From: an archaeon
Lineage (GTDB): Archaea > Micrarchaeota > Micrarchaeia > Anstonellales > Bilamarchaeaceae
NCBI GenBank assembly: GCA_020053355.1
Contig: JAGVNI010000014.1
Span: 48,769 to 112,768 of the forward strand
DNA: 64,000 nucleotides
Direction of reading: 5' to 3'
The position numbers and the translations under genes were made by a program. This document shows positions 56,829-64,000 of this stretch, piece by piece. The number at the start of each line of letters is the position of its first letter. Position 1 is the first letter of the stretch. The notes beneath the pieces were generated by a model. It was not told the DNA's origin. It saw only the letters and a list, made by a program, of their open reading frames with translations, and did no database searches.

Positions 56829-59800
56829 ATGAGCGAATATTCCGATATCCTGCGCGACGGGTTGCAGAAGGCGTACGCTGTGGCCAGCGAAGCCCGCGCG
56901 AAGGGGCTGGACCCGACAGACGATGTGGAAGTGAAGATAGCCAAGGATGTGGCCGCCCGCGTCGAGGGAATCGTCGGCCCCCCGGGAGTCACGGAGCTTA
57001 TCCGCGGCCTTGAAAAAAGCGGGATGCCAAGGGAGGACATCGCTTTCGAGGTGGCAAGGCGCATCGCCGGCGGGGAATTGATGCGGGGCGGCAAGGAGGT
57101 TTTAATCGAGCAGGCGGTCCGCACCGGCCTCGGGATACTCACTGAAGGCGTGCTTGTCGCGCCCACAGAAGGCATAGCGAAAGTGAGAATCAAGCACAAC
57201 CCGGACGGGAGCGATTATGTGGCCGTGTATTACGCCGGGCCGATTCGGAGCGCCGGGGGAACCGCCGCCGCGCTCAGCCTGGTCCTTGCAGATATCGCCC
57301 GCAAGGTCTGCGGCGTCGGCGACTACCGTGCGACGGATTCGCAGATTGCGCGCTATTACGAGGAGGTCACCACTTACGAGACGAGGGTGACTCACCTCCA
57401 GTACATGCCCTCCGAGGAGGACGTCAAGGTCATCGCGGGAAACTGCCCAATATGCATCGACGGCGAGCCCACCGAGGACATCGAGGTGTCGACATACCGA
57501 GGCGTCCCGGGCGTCGAGACGGACCGCGTCCGGGGCGGCGTGCCTCTCGTCATGTGCGAAGGCGTCGCGGCGAAATCCGCCAAGCTATTCAAGTATGCCA
57601 AGAAGCTGAAACTCGGCTGGGACTGGCTGGAGCGGATTATCAAGATTAAGAAGAAGGAGGACAGAATCGAGATTAAGCCGGATTTCACTTACATGGAGGG
57701 GCTTGTCGCAGGGCGGCCGGTATTCGCCCACCCGAGCGCCAAAGGCGGGTTCAGGCTGCGCTACGGGCGGAGCAAGACCACGTGCCTGATGGCAAAGAAC
57801 GTCCACCCCGCCACGATGATACTCCTGGACAACTTCCTAGCCTACGGGACGCACATGAAAATCGAGCGGCCTGGCAAGGGATGCGTGATTTCCGCGCACG
57901 AAGCCATCGAGCCCCCGGCGGTGAAACTCAAGAACGGGCGCGTGATGAAGGTCCGGACGCTCGAAGAATCGTACGCGATAAAGGACGAGGTGGAGGAAAT
58001 CCTCTTCCTTGGCGACATGCTCTGCACATACGGCGATTTCCTCAAATCCAACCACCCCCTGATGCCCCCGGGCTACTGCGAGGAATGGTGGGAGCGCGAA
58101 ATCGAGGCCAAAGGCCTCCAGCCTCCGCCAATTCTGGACGCGCCGGCCTTATTCGAGTTCTCGAGGCTGCACGGGATACCGCTCCATCCGCGCCTGACAT
58201 ACCACTGGCATGACATAACGATTGAGCAGCTTTGCGCCCTCGCGGCCTGGCTGCGCGGCGGGAAACTTGAGATGGATGGGGGCGGGAAAATCAGGGCGCT
58301 AATCATCGAGAAATCCGATGCATTGCCAGACCCGAAGCGCGTCCTTGAGGAACTCATCGTGGAGCATCGGGTGAATGGAGAGAGCGTGGTGCTGGAAGGC
58401 GATGACGCATATGCTGTCCTTTCTTCGCTCGGAGCCTTATCTGGCGGGGCAATCGACTTCTCCGCCTTCGACAACACCATACCGACGCAGAAGACCGTCC
58501 TCGAAGCAGTAAACGCCCTCTCGCGCATCCGCATCAAGGCGAAGGCCCCGATGTACATAGGCGCCCGCATGGGGAGGCCGGAGAAGGCGAAGGAGAGGAA
58601 GATGGACGGCTCCCCGCACGTGCTTTTCCCGACAGGCTCGTTCAAGAACCGCAGCATCAGCAAGCAGTACCGGACGCTCAAGGGGCGCGAAGGCGAGAAG
58701 ACCATCAACCTGGAGCTGACACGCATGCGCTGCACGAAATGCAAAAGGCTCGGATACTACCGGCGCTGCGACACCTGCGGCGAGCGGGCTGTTGAGGAGC
58801 GGGTCTGCCAGAAATGCGGGCGCGCGGCGGATTTCGAGATGCACTGCGAGATGAAGACGCTGTCATACGACCGCCGCCCGGTGGACATCATCGAGCTTTT
58901 CGAGGGCGTGAAGGCGAGGACAGGCGCTTCGCCCGACGATGTGAAGGGCGTCAAAGGCCTCTCGAACGCGATACGCATCCCGGAGCGCCTTGAGAAAGGA
59001 TTCCTCCGGGCCAAGCACGACGTATACGTTTTCCGCGACGGAACCTCGCGCTTCGACGCAACTGACGTCCCGCTCACCCATTTCACGCCCAAGGAAGTGG
59101 GCCTGAGCCTCCAGAAGGCGCGGGAACTGGGATATGAGAAGGACTATCTCGGCAAGCCGCTTGAGAGCGACACCCAAACCCTCGCCATGCGGCACCAGGA
59201 CATCATACTCGCCACAAACGGAGTCACATATTTCACCCGAGTCGCGGATTTCATAGACGACATGCTGGTCAACTTATACGGCCTGAAGCCGTTCTATAGC
59301 ATCAAGTCCAGGGATGACCTGATAGGCCACCTCTGCGTCGGGCTCTCGCCGCATACCAGCGCAGGCGCGCTTTGCCGGATTGTGGGTTTCACGAAAGCGA
59401 ACGTCGGCTACGGCCATCCGTATTTCCACACCGCCAAAAGGAGGAACGCAGACGGCGACGAGGACTGCGTGATGATGCTCATGGACTGCCTCATCAATTT
59501 CTCGCGGCGCTTCCTGGATGAGAAGCGCGGCGGGACCATGGACGCCCCCCTCGTCCTTTCGATAGAAATCAACCCCAAGGAGGTCGACGACGAGGCGCAC
59601 TGCATCGAGATGGTGTGGAAATACCCCCTCGAGTTCTACGAGGCGGCCGAGAGGTACACCCTGCCAGGGGATTTCAAGATAAAGACCGTGAAGGACGTCC
59701 TGGGGACGCCGGAGCAGTTCGAATTGCCGATAACGCACCCGGGGGGGACTATGGATGTTGGCAATTGCCGCACCGCCTATGTGGAACTGCAGTCCATCCC

Positions 59801-60191
59801 GGACAAGATTGACATCCAGTTCCGCCTGCAGGGAAGGCTGAGGCCGGTTGATGGGCGCGATGCGGCCGAGAGGCTGATTCTCAGCCACTTCATACCGGAC
59901 CTTTACGGCAATTTGCGCTCATTCTCCAGGCAGACGTTCCGCTGCGTCTCGTGCAACACCATTTTCCGCCGCGTCCCCCTGGCAGGCAAATGCTCGCGCT
60001 GCGGGGGCAACCTGCTCCTGACGATAAACAAGGGCGGCATAGAGAAATACCTGGAGATATCCCGCGACATCGTCGCTAAATACGACCTGCCGGCGTACCT
60101 CAAACAGAGGCTGGAGCTGGTCGAGCGCGAAATCAAGAGCATATTCGAGGACGACAAGGTCAAGCAGATGGGCCTGTCGGATTTCCTCTAG
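56829..60191 (+). CDS. polC: DNA polymerase II (PolD) large subunit DP2
   Basis: 1120 residues, full length and without intein. It starts MSEYSDILRDGLQKAYAVASEARAKGLDP. Conserved blocks include YYAGPIRSAGGTAAALSLVLADIARK, YLQYMPSEEDVKVIAGNCP-type motif, NVGYGHPYFHTAKRRNADGDED with the catalytic acidic residues, and zinc sites (CTKCKRLGYYRRCDTCG, CVSCNTIFRRVPLAGKCSRCGG). The final residues QMGLSDFL form a PCNA-interacting motif. It is the replicative polymerase of non-crenarchaeal archaea. The small subunit DP1 is not in the window. Confidence 0.97.
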   Translation: MSEYSDILRDGLQKAYAVASEARAKGLDPTDDVEVKIAKDVAARVEGIVGPPGVTELIRGLEKSGMPREDIAFEVARRIAGGELMRGGKEVLIEQAVRTGLGILTEGVLVAPTEGIAKVRIKHNPDGSDYVAVYYAGPIRSAGGTAAALSLVLADIARKVCGVGDYRATDSQIARYYEEVTTYETRVTHLQYMPSEEDVKVIAGNCPICIDGEPTEDIEVSTYRGVPGVETDRVRGGVPLVMCEGVAAKSAKLFKYAKKLKLGWDWLERIIKIKKKEDRIEIKPDFTYMEGLVAGRPVFAHPSAKGGFRLRYGRSKTTCLMAKNVHPATMILLDNFLAYGTHMKIERPGKGCVISAHEAIEPPAVKLKNGRVMKVRTLEESYAIKDEVEEILFLGDMLCTYGDFLKSNHPLMPPGYCEEWWEREIEAKGLQPPPILDAPALFEFSRLHGIPLHPRLTYHWHDITIEQLCALAAWLRGGKLEMDGGGKIRALIIEKSDALPDPKRVLEELIVEHRVNGESVVLEGDDAYAVLSSLGALSGGAIDFSAFDNTIPTQKTVLEAVNALSRIRIKAKAPMYIGARMGRPEKAKERKMDGSPHVLFPTGSFKNRSISKQYRTLKGREGEKTINLELTRMRCTKCKRLGYYRRCDTCGERAVEERVCQKCGRAADFEMHCEMKTLSYDRRPVDIIELFEGVKARTGASPDDVKGVKGLSNAIRIPERLEKGFLRAKHDVYVFRDGTSRFDATDVPLTHFTPKEVGLSLQKARELGYEKDYLGKPLESDTQTLAMRHQDIILATNGVTYFTRVADFIDDMLVNLYGLKPFYSIKSRDDLIGHLCVGLSPHTSAGALCRIVGFTKANVGYGHPYFHTAKRRNADGDEDCVMMLMDCLINFSRRFLDEKRGGTMDAPLVLSIEINPKEVDDEAHCIEMVWKYPLEFYEAAERYTLPGDFKIKTVKDVLGTPEQFELPITHPGGTMDVGNCRTAYVELQSIPDKIDIQFRLQGRLRPVDGRDAAERLILSHFIPDLYGNLRSFSRQTFRCVSCNTIFRRVPLAGKCSRCGGNLLLTINKGGIEKYLEISRDIVAKYDLPAYLKQRLELVEREIKSIFEDDKVKQMGLSDFL

Positions 60192-60223
60192 CCATTCATC
60201 TGCCAGCCCCCCGACGGCAAGGG

Positions 60224-60682
60224 CTACCCGCCTGAGGATATCTTTTCAGCCTGCGCGCCAATTATCGGGATGCCGAACTTCTTGCCGGAATAAGCCTGGA
60301 ACGCCAGGAAAACCCGGAGGGCAAGGATGCACAGCCCGAAAACGAGCATGGAAATCCAGACTATCCCGAAACCAAGGAAGAAACCGACGCCCATGCTCGC
60401 AATCCCCAATGCGATGGCCAGCGCTATTCCTCCCACAAACACCACCAGGCTAAGGACCATGACTGAGAGGTCGACCATGATTGCCTGCGCGGCGTGGAAC
60501 TTGACGTAGCGGTCCTCTTTTTTCAGGAGGAAGATTAGGACCGACACCAACACCCCGAAGATGTAGGAGATGGCGGCAATAAGCCGGGATTCGTCGTTCG
60601 GTTCCCCCGCGGCGGCCGTCTTGGCGGCTTCGGGCGCTGGTTTCTTGGCTTCTTGAGTAGCGGAATCGGTCTGCTTTGCCAT
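60224..60682 (-). CDS. DUF4870-like membrane protein
   Basis: 152 residues from ATG 60682 (MAKQTDSATQEAKK). A charged, Ala/Pro-rich 35-residue N-terminus, then DUF4870-type segments: SRLIAAISYIFGVLVSVLIFLLKKEDRYVKFHAAQAIMVDL, two Gly-rich membrane helices and FLAFQAYSGKKFGIPIIGAQAEKI. Related to the gene at 61386-61757. Function unknown. Confidence 0.75.
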   Translation of the reverse strand: MAKQTDSATQEAKKPAPEAAKTAAAGEPNDESRLIAAISYIFGVLVSVLIFLLKKEDRYVKFHAAQAIMVDLSVMVLSLVVFVGGIALAIALGIASMGVGFFLGFGIVWISMLVFGLCILALRVFLAFQAYSGKKFGIPIIGAQAEKISSGG

Positions 60683-60798
60683 AGGACAATTGTGCGGGAT
60701 TTCGGTAATAAACATATCGCAGGGGCTGGCCCGGGCTGGACATCACATGGAAAAATGAGAAACCGATAAAAATAAGGAAAATAAGAAAAAAGGAAAGT

Positions 60799-61269
60799 TT
60801 ACTTCTTCATTCCAGCGGCAACGGTTCCTATCGCGCCAAGCACAAGGCCAACGACGGTCCATATCACCACGCTGACCCCGATGACGATGACTCCGCCGAT
60901 TAGGCTGAATCCCGCGCCGAGTACCGCCGTGCCAACATCACCGCCGGTCGCGACGTTTACGCCGAGACCGAGGAAGTTCAGCACCAAGCCGATTACCCCC
61001 AGAACAAGCGAGGTTATGAAACCCGTCAATCCGCCGGTGATTGCACCGCCGACGATGTCCATGCCCGCCTTGGCTGCCTTGAATCCGGCCCAACCAAGGA
61101 CGATGCAGTCAAGCAGCATGATGCCCGGCCCGATGACGCACATTATCGCGCCAATGAGGGGGACCAGGTTAAGGATGAAGCTCATGCCTAGCGAAATGAT
61201 TCCAAGCACGATTATCACAACAATCGGTATCAATGCTAATTTCAGCGATTTGCCGATATCTAATGCCAA
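60799..61269 (-). CDS. Gly-rich membrane protein, four helices
   Basis: 156 residues with four hydrophobic Gly/Val/Ile-rich segments (about 11-33, 38-60, 75-100 and 115-150). The pattern GGAITGGLTGFITSLVLGVIGLVLNFLGLGVN is typical of archaeal DUF5518-like proteins. Between two DUF4870 genes on the same strand, suggesting a set of membrane-stress or envelope proteins. Confidence 0.55.
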   Translation of the reverse strand: MALDIGKSLKLALIPIVVIIVLGIISLGMSFILNLVPLIGAIMCVIGPGIMLLDCIVLGWAGFKAAKAGMDIVGGAITGGLTGFITSLVLGVIGLVLNFLGLGVNVATGGDVGTAVLGAGFSLIGGVIVIGVSVVIWTVVGLVLGAIGTVAAGMKK

Positions 61270-61385
61270 ATTATCACCGCTAGTACATCGAAAACAAGGT
61301 TTAAAAGCCGTTAAGGAATGGCGAGGCTGGCGGCCAGCTTACGGAAAAAGACGGAAAAGGAAGAAAAAATAAGAAAAAAATTGAT

Positions 61386-61757
61386 TTAAGCGTTCATCTG
61401 CTTCTCTGCGAATTCGCCCACGACAGGCAGCAGGAACTTCTCGCCCTGGTATGCCTTGTAAGCGAAGTAAAGCAGCACGACCCAGTACAATGGGAAGCAC
61501 AGCGAGCCGATGCCTAATGTGACGACCGCAAGCACCATCGAGATAACCCAGCCGCCTAGGCCGGCCAAGAGGCTCTGCCATGCGTGGAAGAAGACGAACT
61601 TGTCCTTCTTCTTGTCCTCCATCACATATACGATGATGAACATGAGGATAGGGAACACATAGCACAATGCCGCCCACACCTTGCTGTCGTTGCTGAGGCC
61701 AGAGACGGTAGTTGATGCCATCGCAGGCGGTTTGATATCTTTTTTCTCTTCTGCCAT
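61386..61757 (-). CDS. DUF4870 membrane protein
   Basis: 123 residues. DUF4870 features: KVWAALCYVFPILMFIIVYVMEDKKKDKFVFFHAWQSLLAGLG and LLYFAYKAYQGEKFLLPVVGEFAEKQ. Three hydrophobic segments. The strong ribosome-binding site GGAGG 8 nt before ATG 61757 decides the start. Function unknown. Confidence 0.8.
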   Translation of the reverse strand: MAEEKKDIKPPAMASTTVSGLSNDSKVWAALCYVFPILMFIIVYVMEDKKKDKFVFFHAWQSLLAGLGGWVISMVLAVVTLGIGSLCFPLYWVVLLYFAYKAYQGEKFLLPVVGEFAEKQMNA

Positions 61758-61857
61758 AATCAAAACCTCCTTAATTCGGGCCCCCGGATTCCGGAATGGC
61801 CTTGGCTTATACTCGTAGGGTATCTTTATAAATATTTTTCGGGGCGAGAAACGAGTG

Positions 61858-63342
61858 ATGAGGCTCTATAATTCGCTGTCCAAGAGGCTTGAGGAGTTCT
61901 CGCCGCTCGAAGAAAAGCGCGTTGTGATGTATGTCTGCGGCCTCACCCCCTATGACAGCGCGCACATCGGCCACGCGCGGGCTTTCGTGTCTTTCGACAT
62001 ATTGAAGAGGCACCTCGTGAAGAAGGGATTCTCGGTCTACCATATCCAGAACATAACGGATGTCGATGACAAGATAATCAAGCGGTGCAAGGAGGCGGGA
62101 GCTGACCCGAAAAAGCTCACGGAGACCAACCACGCCGAAGCCCTCGAGCAGTTCGGCAAGCTCGGCATCATCCCGGCGGACATCTACCCCAAGGTCACGG
62201 AACACATCCCTGAAATCATATCCATGGTACGGACGCTGGTAGAACGCGGCCACGCGTATGAGACGGCGAGCGGGGTGTATTTCGACATCTCGAGCTTCCA
62301 GGCATACGGCTCGCTTTCGGGCCAGGACCTCGAGCAGATACGGGCCGGTTCGCGGTTCGACGTGGATGAGAGCAAGAAGGACGCCGCCGATTTCGCGCTA
62401 TGGAAGAAGACATCCGGCGAGATAATCGAGTTCGACAGCCCCTGGGGGCGGGGCAGGCCGGGATGGCACATCGAATGCAGCGCGATGTCGCAGAGGTATG
62501 CCAGGAACACGCTCGACATACACGGGGGGGCCAGGGATTTGATATTCCCACACCATGAGAACGAGATTGCCCAGAGCGAGGCTGCCTTGGGGAGGAAATT
62601 CTGCAATTACTGGGTGCACACGGGTTTCCTCACGGTCGAGGGCGAGAAGATGAGCAAGTCCCTCGGGAATTTCATAACCCTCTCCCAAGCCCTCGCTAAC
62701 CACGAACCCAACGCGCTAAGATTATTCTACCTCCAGGCGCATTACCGCAGCCCGCTGGATTACGACGAGGACGCGCTTGAGGCCTCGCATGAAAGCGTGG
62801 AGCGCATCTTCAATTCGCTCGGCCTCATACGCGAGGCAGAAGGACCGGCCGCTGCGGGGGCCGGCAAGACGGGCGAATGGGGGGGAGGGGCAGATTCGGA
62901 GTTCCGCAGGAAAAGCGACGAACTGATAGGCCTTTTCCAAAGGCACCTGGAAGACGACCTCAACACTCCTGAAGCTATAGCATCGCTGTTCTCGCTTCTG
63001 AGAATCGCCAACTCGCATATCAGCGGCGGCAGGCCGGATGCGGAGCAGATTGTGAAGGTCAGGAAGGCCGTCGGGGACATGCTCTGGGTTCTTGGTTTGG
63101 TTGAGCCGCATAAGGGGCTGGAGGAAAAGGCGCAGGCTATTTTCGGGCTTCTTGCCGAACTGGGGGGGGCCAGGCCCGCTACTCCGGAAGAGGCGCTCAC
63201 CAGCCTGATTGCCATGCGCGATGGCGCGCGCGCCGCAAAGGATTTCCGGAAGTCGGATTTGATCCGGGCGCGGCTGCATGGGATGGGGATTATCGTGGAG
63301 GACAAGGCCGGATTGGGCGGCGCAAGATGGAAACTTGCCTGA
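61858..63342 (+). CDS. cysS: cysteinyl-tRNA synthetase
   Basis: 494 residues. HIGH motif in DSAHIGHARAFVSFD, zinc Cys/His in MYVCGLTPYD, ECSAMSQRYA and HHENEIAQSE, and the KMSKS motif GEKMSKSLGNF. It charges tRNA-Cys. TATA box CTTTATAAATATTT about 20-25 nt before ATG 61858 indicates a leaderless gene; the GTG one codon upstream is less likely. The C-terminal part (KAQAIFGLLAELGGARPATPEEALTSLIAMRDGARAAKDFRKSDLIRARL) is complete. Confidence 0.96.
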   Translation: MRLYNSLSKRLEEFSPLEEKRVVMYVCGLTPYDSAHIGHARAFVSFDILKRHLVKKGFSVYHIQNITDVDDKIIKRCKEAGADPKKLTETNHAEALEQFGKLGIIPADIYPKVTEHIPEIISMVRTLVERGHAYETASGVYFDISSFQAYGSLSGQDLEQIRAGSRFDVDESKKDAADFALWKKTSGEIIEFDSPWGRGRPGWHIECSAMSQRYARNTLDIHGGARDLIFPHHENEIAQSEAALGRKFCNYWVHTGFLTVEGEKMSKSLGNFITLSQALANHEPNALRLFYLQAHYRSPLDYDEDALEASHESVERIFNSLGLIREAEGPAAAGAGKTGEWGGGADSEFRRKSDELIGLFQRHLEDDLNTPEAIASLFSLLRIANSHISGGRPDAEQIVKVRKAVGDMLWVLGLVEPHKGLEEKAQAIFGLLAELGGARPATPEEALTSLIAMRDGARAAKDFRKSDLIRARLHGMGIIVEDKAGLGGARWKLA

Positions 63343-63430
63343 TTTTCTTATGCGCCTTGGCCCTTAGCACCTTTTTTACCATATAGAAGCACTTATAAAG
63401 TCTGGCTGCGTAATACTGCTGGAGATTATT

Positions 63431-64000
63431 ATGAAGCTCATTCACGGTCAGGAGCCGGCAAAAAAGGAAGATGGGAGCGCAACCGACGTCAAGTCAAAGA
63501 TACCCATGGCAGACGGGATTTTAGGCGTGGGAAGGTCAGCCAAAGCGATAGCGGTCGGCTTCTCGCTCGTTGCTGCCTTGGGATTGGCGAAGACGGGATG
63601 CACCTTTGACCCGGCTGGCCTCCAGGACGTGGATGCCAGCCAGGATGCGGACGTCGACCATGACGCAGGGCCTGATGCTGATATTGACGCGGGACCTGAT
63701 GCCGACGTGCAGGATTCCGGACCGGACGCTGACGTTGATTCAGGGCCGGATGCTGATGTTGACGCTGGACCTGATGCCGATGTGGATGCTGGCCCTGATG
63801 CTGATGTCGACGGCGGGCCGGTAGCCTGCGCAGTTGCCGATGTGGGGACTTACAGCGGTTATATCGTCTCTGGCACTCCGCAGGAAGTGGGTGGATACGT
63901 GTTCGAGTACCTGGGAAAGAGCGGGACCGACGCCCTCTTCAGGATAACATGCGGCGGCAGCGTGGTCGACGACCCGCTCACGTGCCCGGTCGGACTGGAA
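63431..64000 (+). CDS. secreted protein with DAGPDADVD repeats (3' truncated by window)
   Basis: 190 visible codons. The N-terminus has a hydrophobic segment (AIAVGFSLVAALGLAKTGC) with a poor lipobox-like end, then about eight repeats of the 9-residue unit D-x-G-P-D-A-D-[VI]-[DQ], an acidic, possibly Ca-binding, spacer. After the repeats a Cys-containing beta domain begins (CAVADVGTYSGYIVSGTPQEVGGYVFEYL). Such Asp/Pro/Ala spacers are common in myxobacterial-type lipoproteins. TATA CACTTATAAAG lies about 40 nt upstream of the ATG. Confidence 0.65.
   Translation, partial: MKLIHGQEPAKKEDGSATDVKSKIPMADGILGVGRSAKAIAVGFSLVAALGLAKTGCTFDPAGLQDVDASQDADVDHDAGPDADIDAGPDADVQDSGPDADVDSGPDADVDAGPDADVDAGPDADVDGGPVACAVADVGTYSGYIVSGTPQEVGGYVFEYLGKSGTDALFRITCGGSVVDDPLTCPVGLE

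Noticed and set aside
56829..60191. Intein in the PolD large subunit
   Set aside because: The length is normal and the reading frame contains only DP2 blocks without intein motifs.

Overview
The window is archaeal DNA, GC-rich by eye, and most likely from a DPANN-type archaeon (Micrarchaeota or Diapherotrites-like; this placement is inference). The archaeal evidence is an intact large subunit of DNA polymerase D, Nop5, archaeal-type PEP carboxylase, archaeal TPI, cupin-type phosphoglucose isomerase, archaeal AlaRS and GlyRS, many TATA boxes about 25 nt upstream of start codons (leaderless genes), and introns at the canonical 37/38 position in tRNA genes. There is no rRNA, CRISPR array, transposase or recognisable prophage.

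Layout. 0-5 kb: secreted proteins at the left edge, a winged-helix protein, a membrane protein, PEP carboxylase and an ATP-cone/kinase fusion. 5-13 kb: malic enzyme, two Yip1-like membrane proteins, aspartase, and two paralogous Kazal-type Cys-rich lipoproteins. 13-19 kb: PLP synthase (pdxS/pdxT) with a UV-endonuclease-like gene between its subunits, the AMMECR1-Memo-radical SAM cluster, tRNA-Ser, TPI and an MscS-like channel. 19-31 kb is more accessory: a P-loop kinase, a tRNA-Gly with duplicated 3' halves, a GGDEF protein, a tRNA-Thr with two introns, a DUF134/SpeD-like operon with a tiny His-rich gene, a CcdA/thioredoxin pair, HEAT repeats and tRNA-Pro. 31-41 kb: Nop5 operon, KaiC-like ATPase, HisRS with a HisA-like half barrel, a racemase and an aaRS-like paralogue, a glycosidase-like lipoprotein and TrkH/TrkA. 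41-43 kb: tRNA-Gln followed by a clearly AT-rich gene. 43-64 kb: PgiA, AlaRS, GlyRS, PurN, GT2, PolD large subunit, CysRS, several lipoproteins, and tRNA-Lys, -Ala and -Met.

Metabolically, PEP carboxylase, malic enzyme and aspartase join PEP, pyruvate, oxaloacetate/malate and aspartate/fumarate, and TPI and PgiA belong to glycolysis/gluconeogenesis. PdxS/PdxT make PLP de novo. Four aminoacyl-tRNA synthetases and a C/D-RNP core protein cover translation. Many secreted lipoproteins have Asn/Thr/Pro-rich linkers suited to N-glycosylation.

The most unusual signal is in the tRNA genes. Seven of eight carry introns, two carry two introns each, and introns of different isoacceptors share the same hairpin modules. 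Related palindromes also lie beside tRNA genes and in a tandem array of orphan tRNA-Gly 3' halves. This looks like a family of small palindromic elements that spreads in and around tRNA genes.
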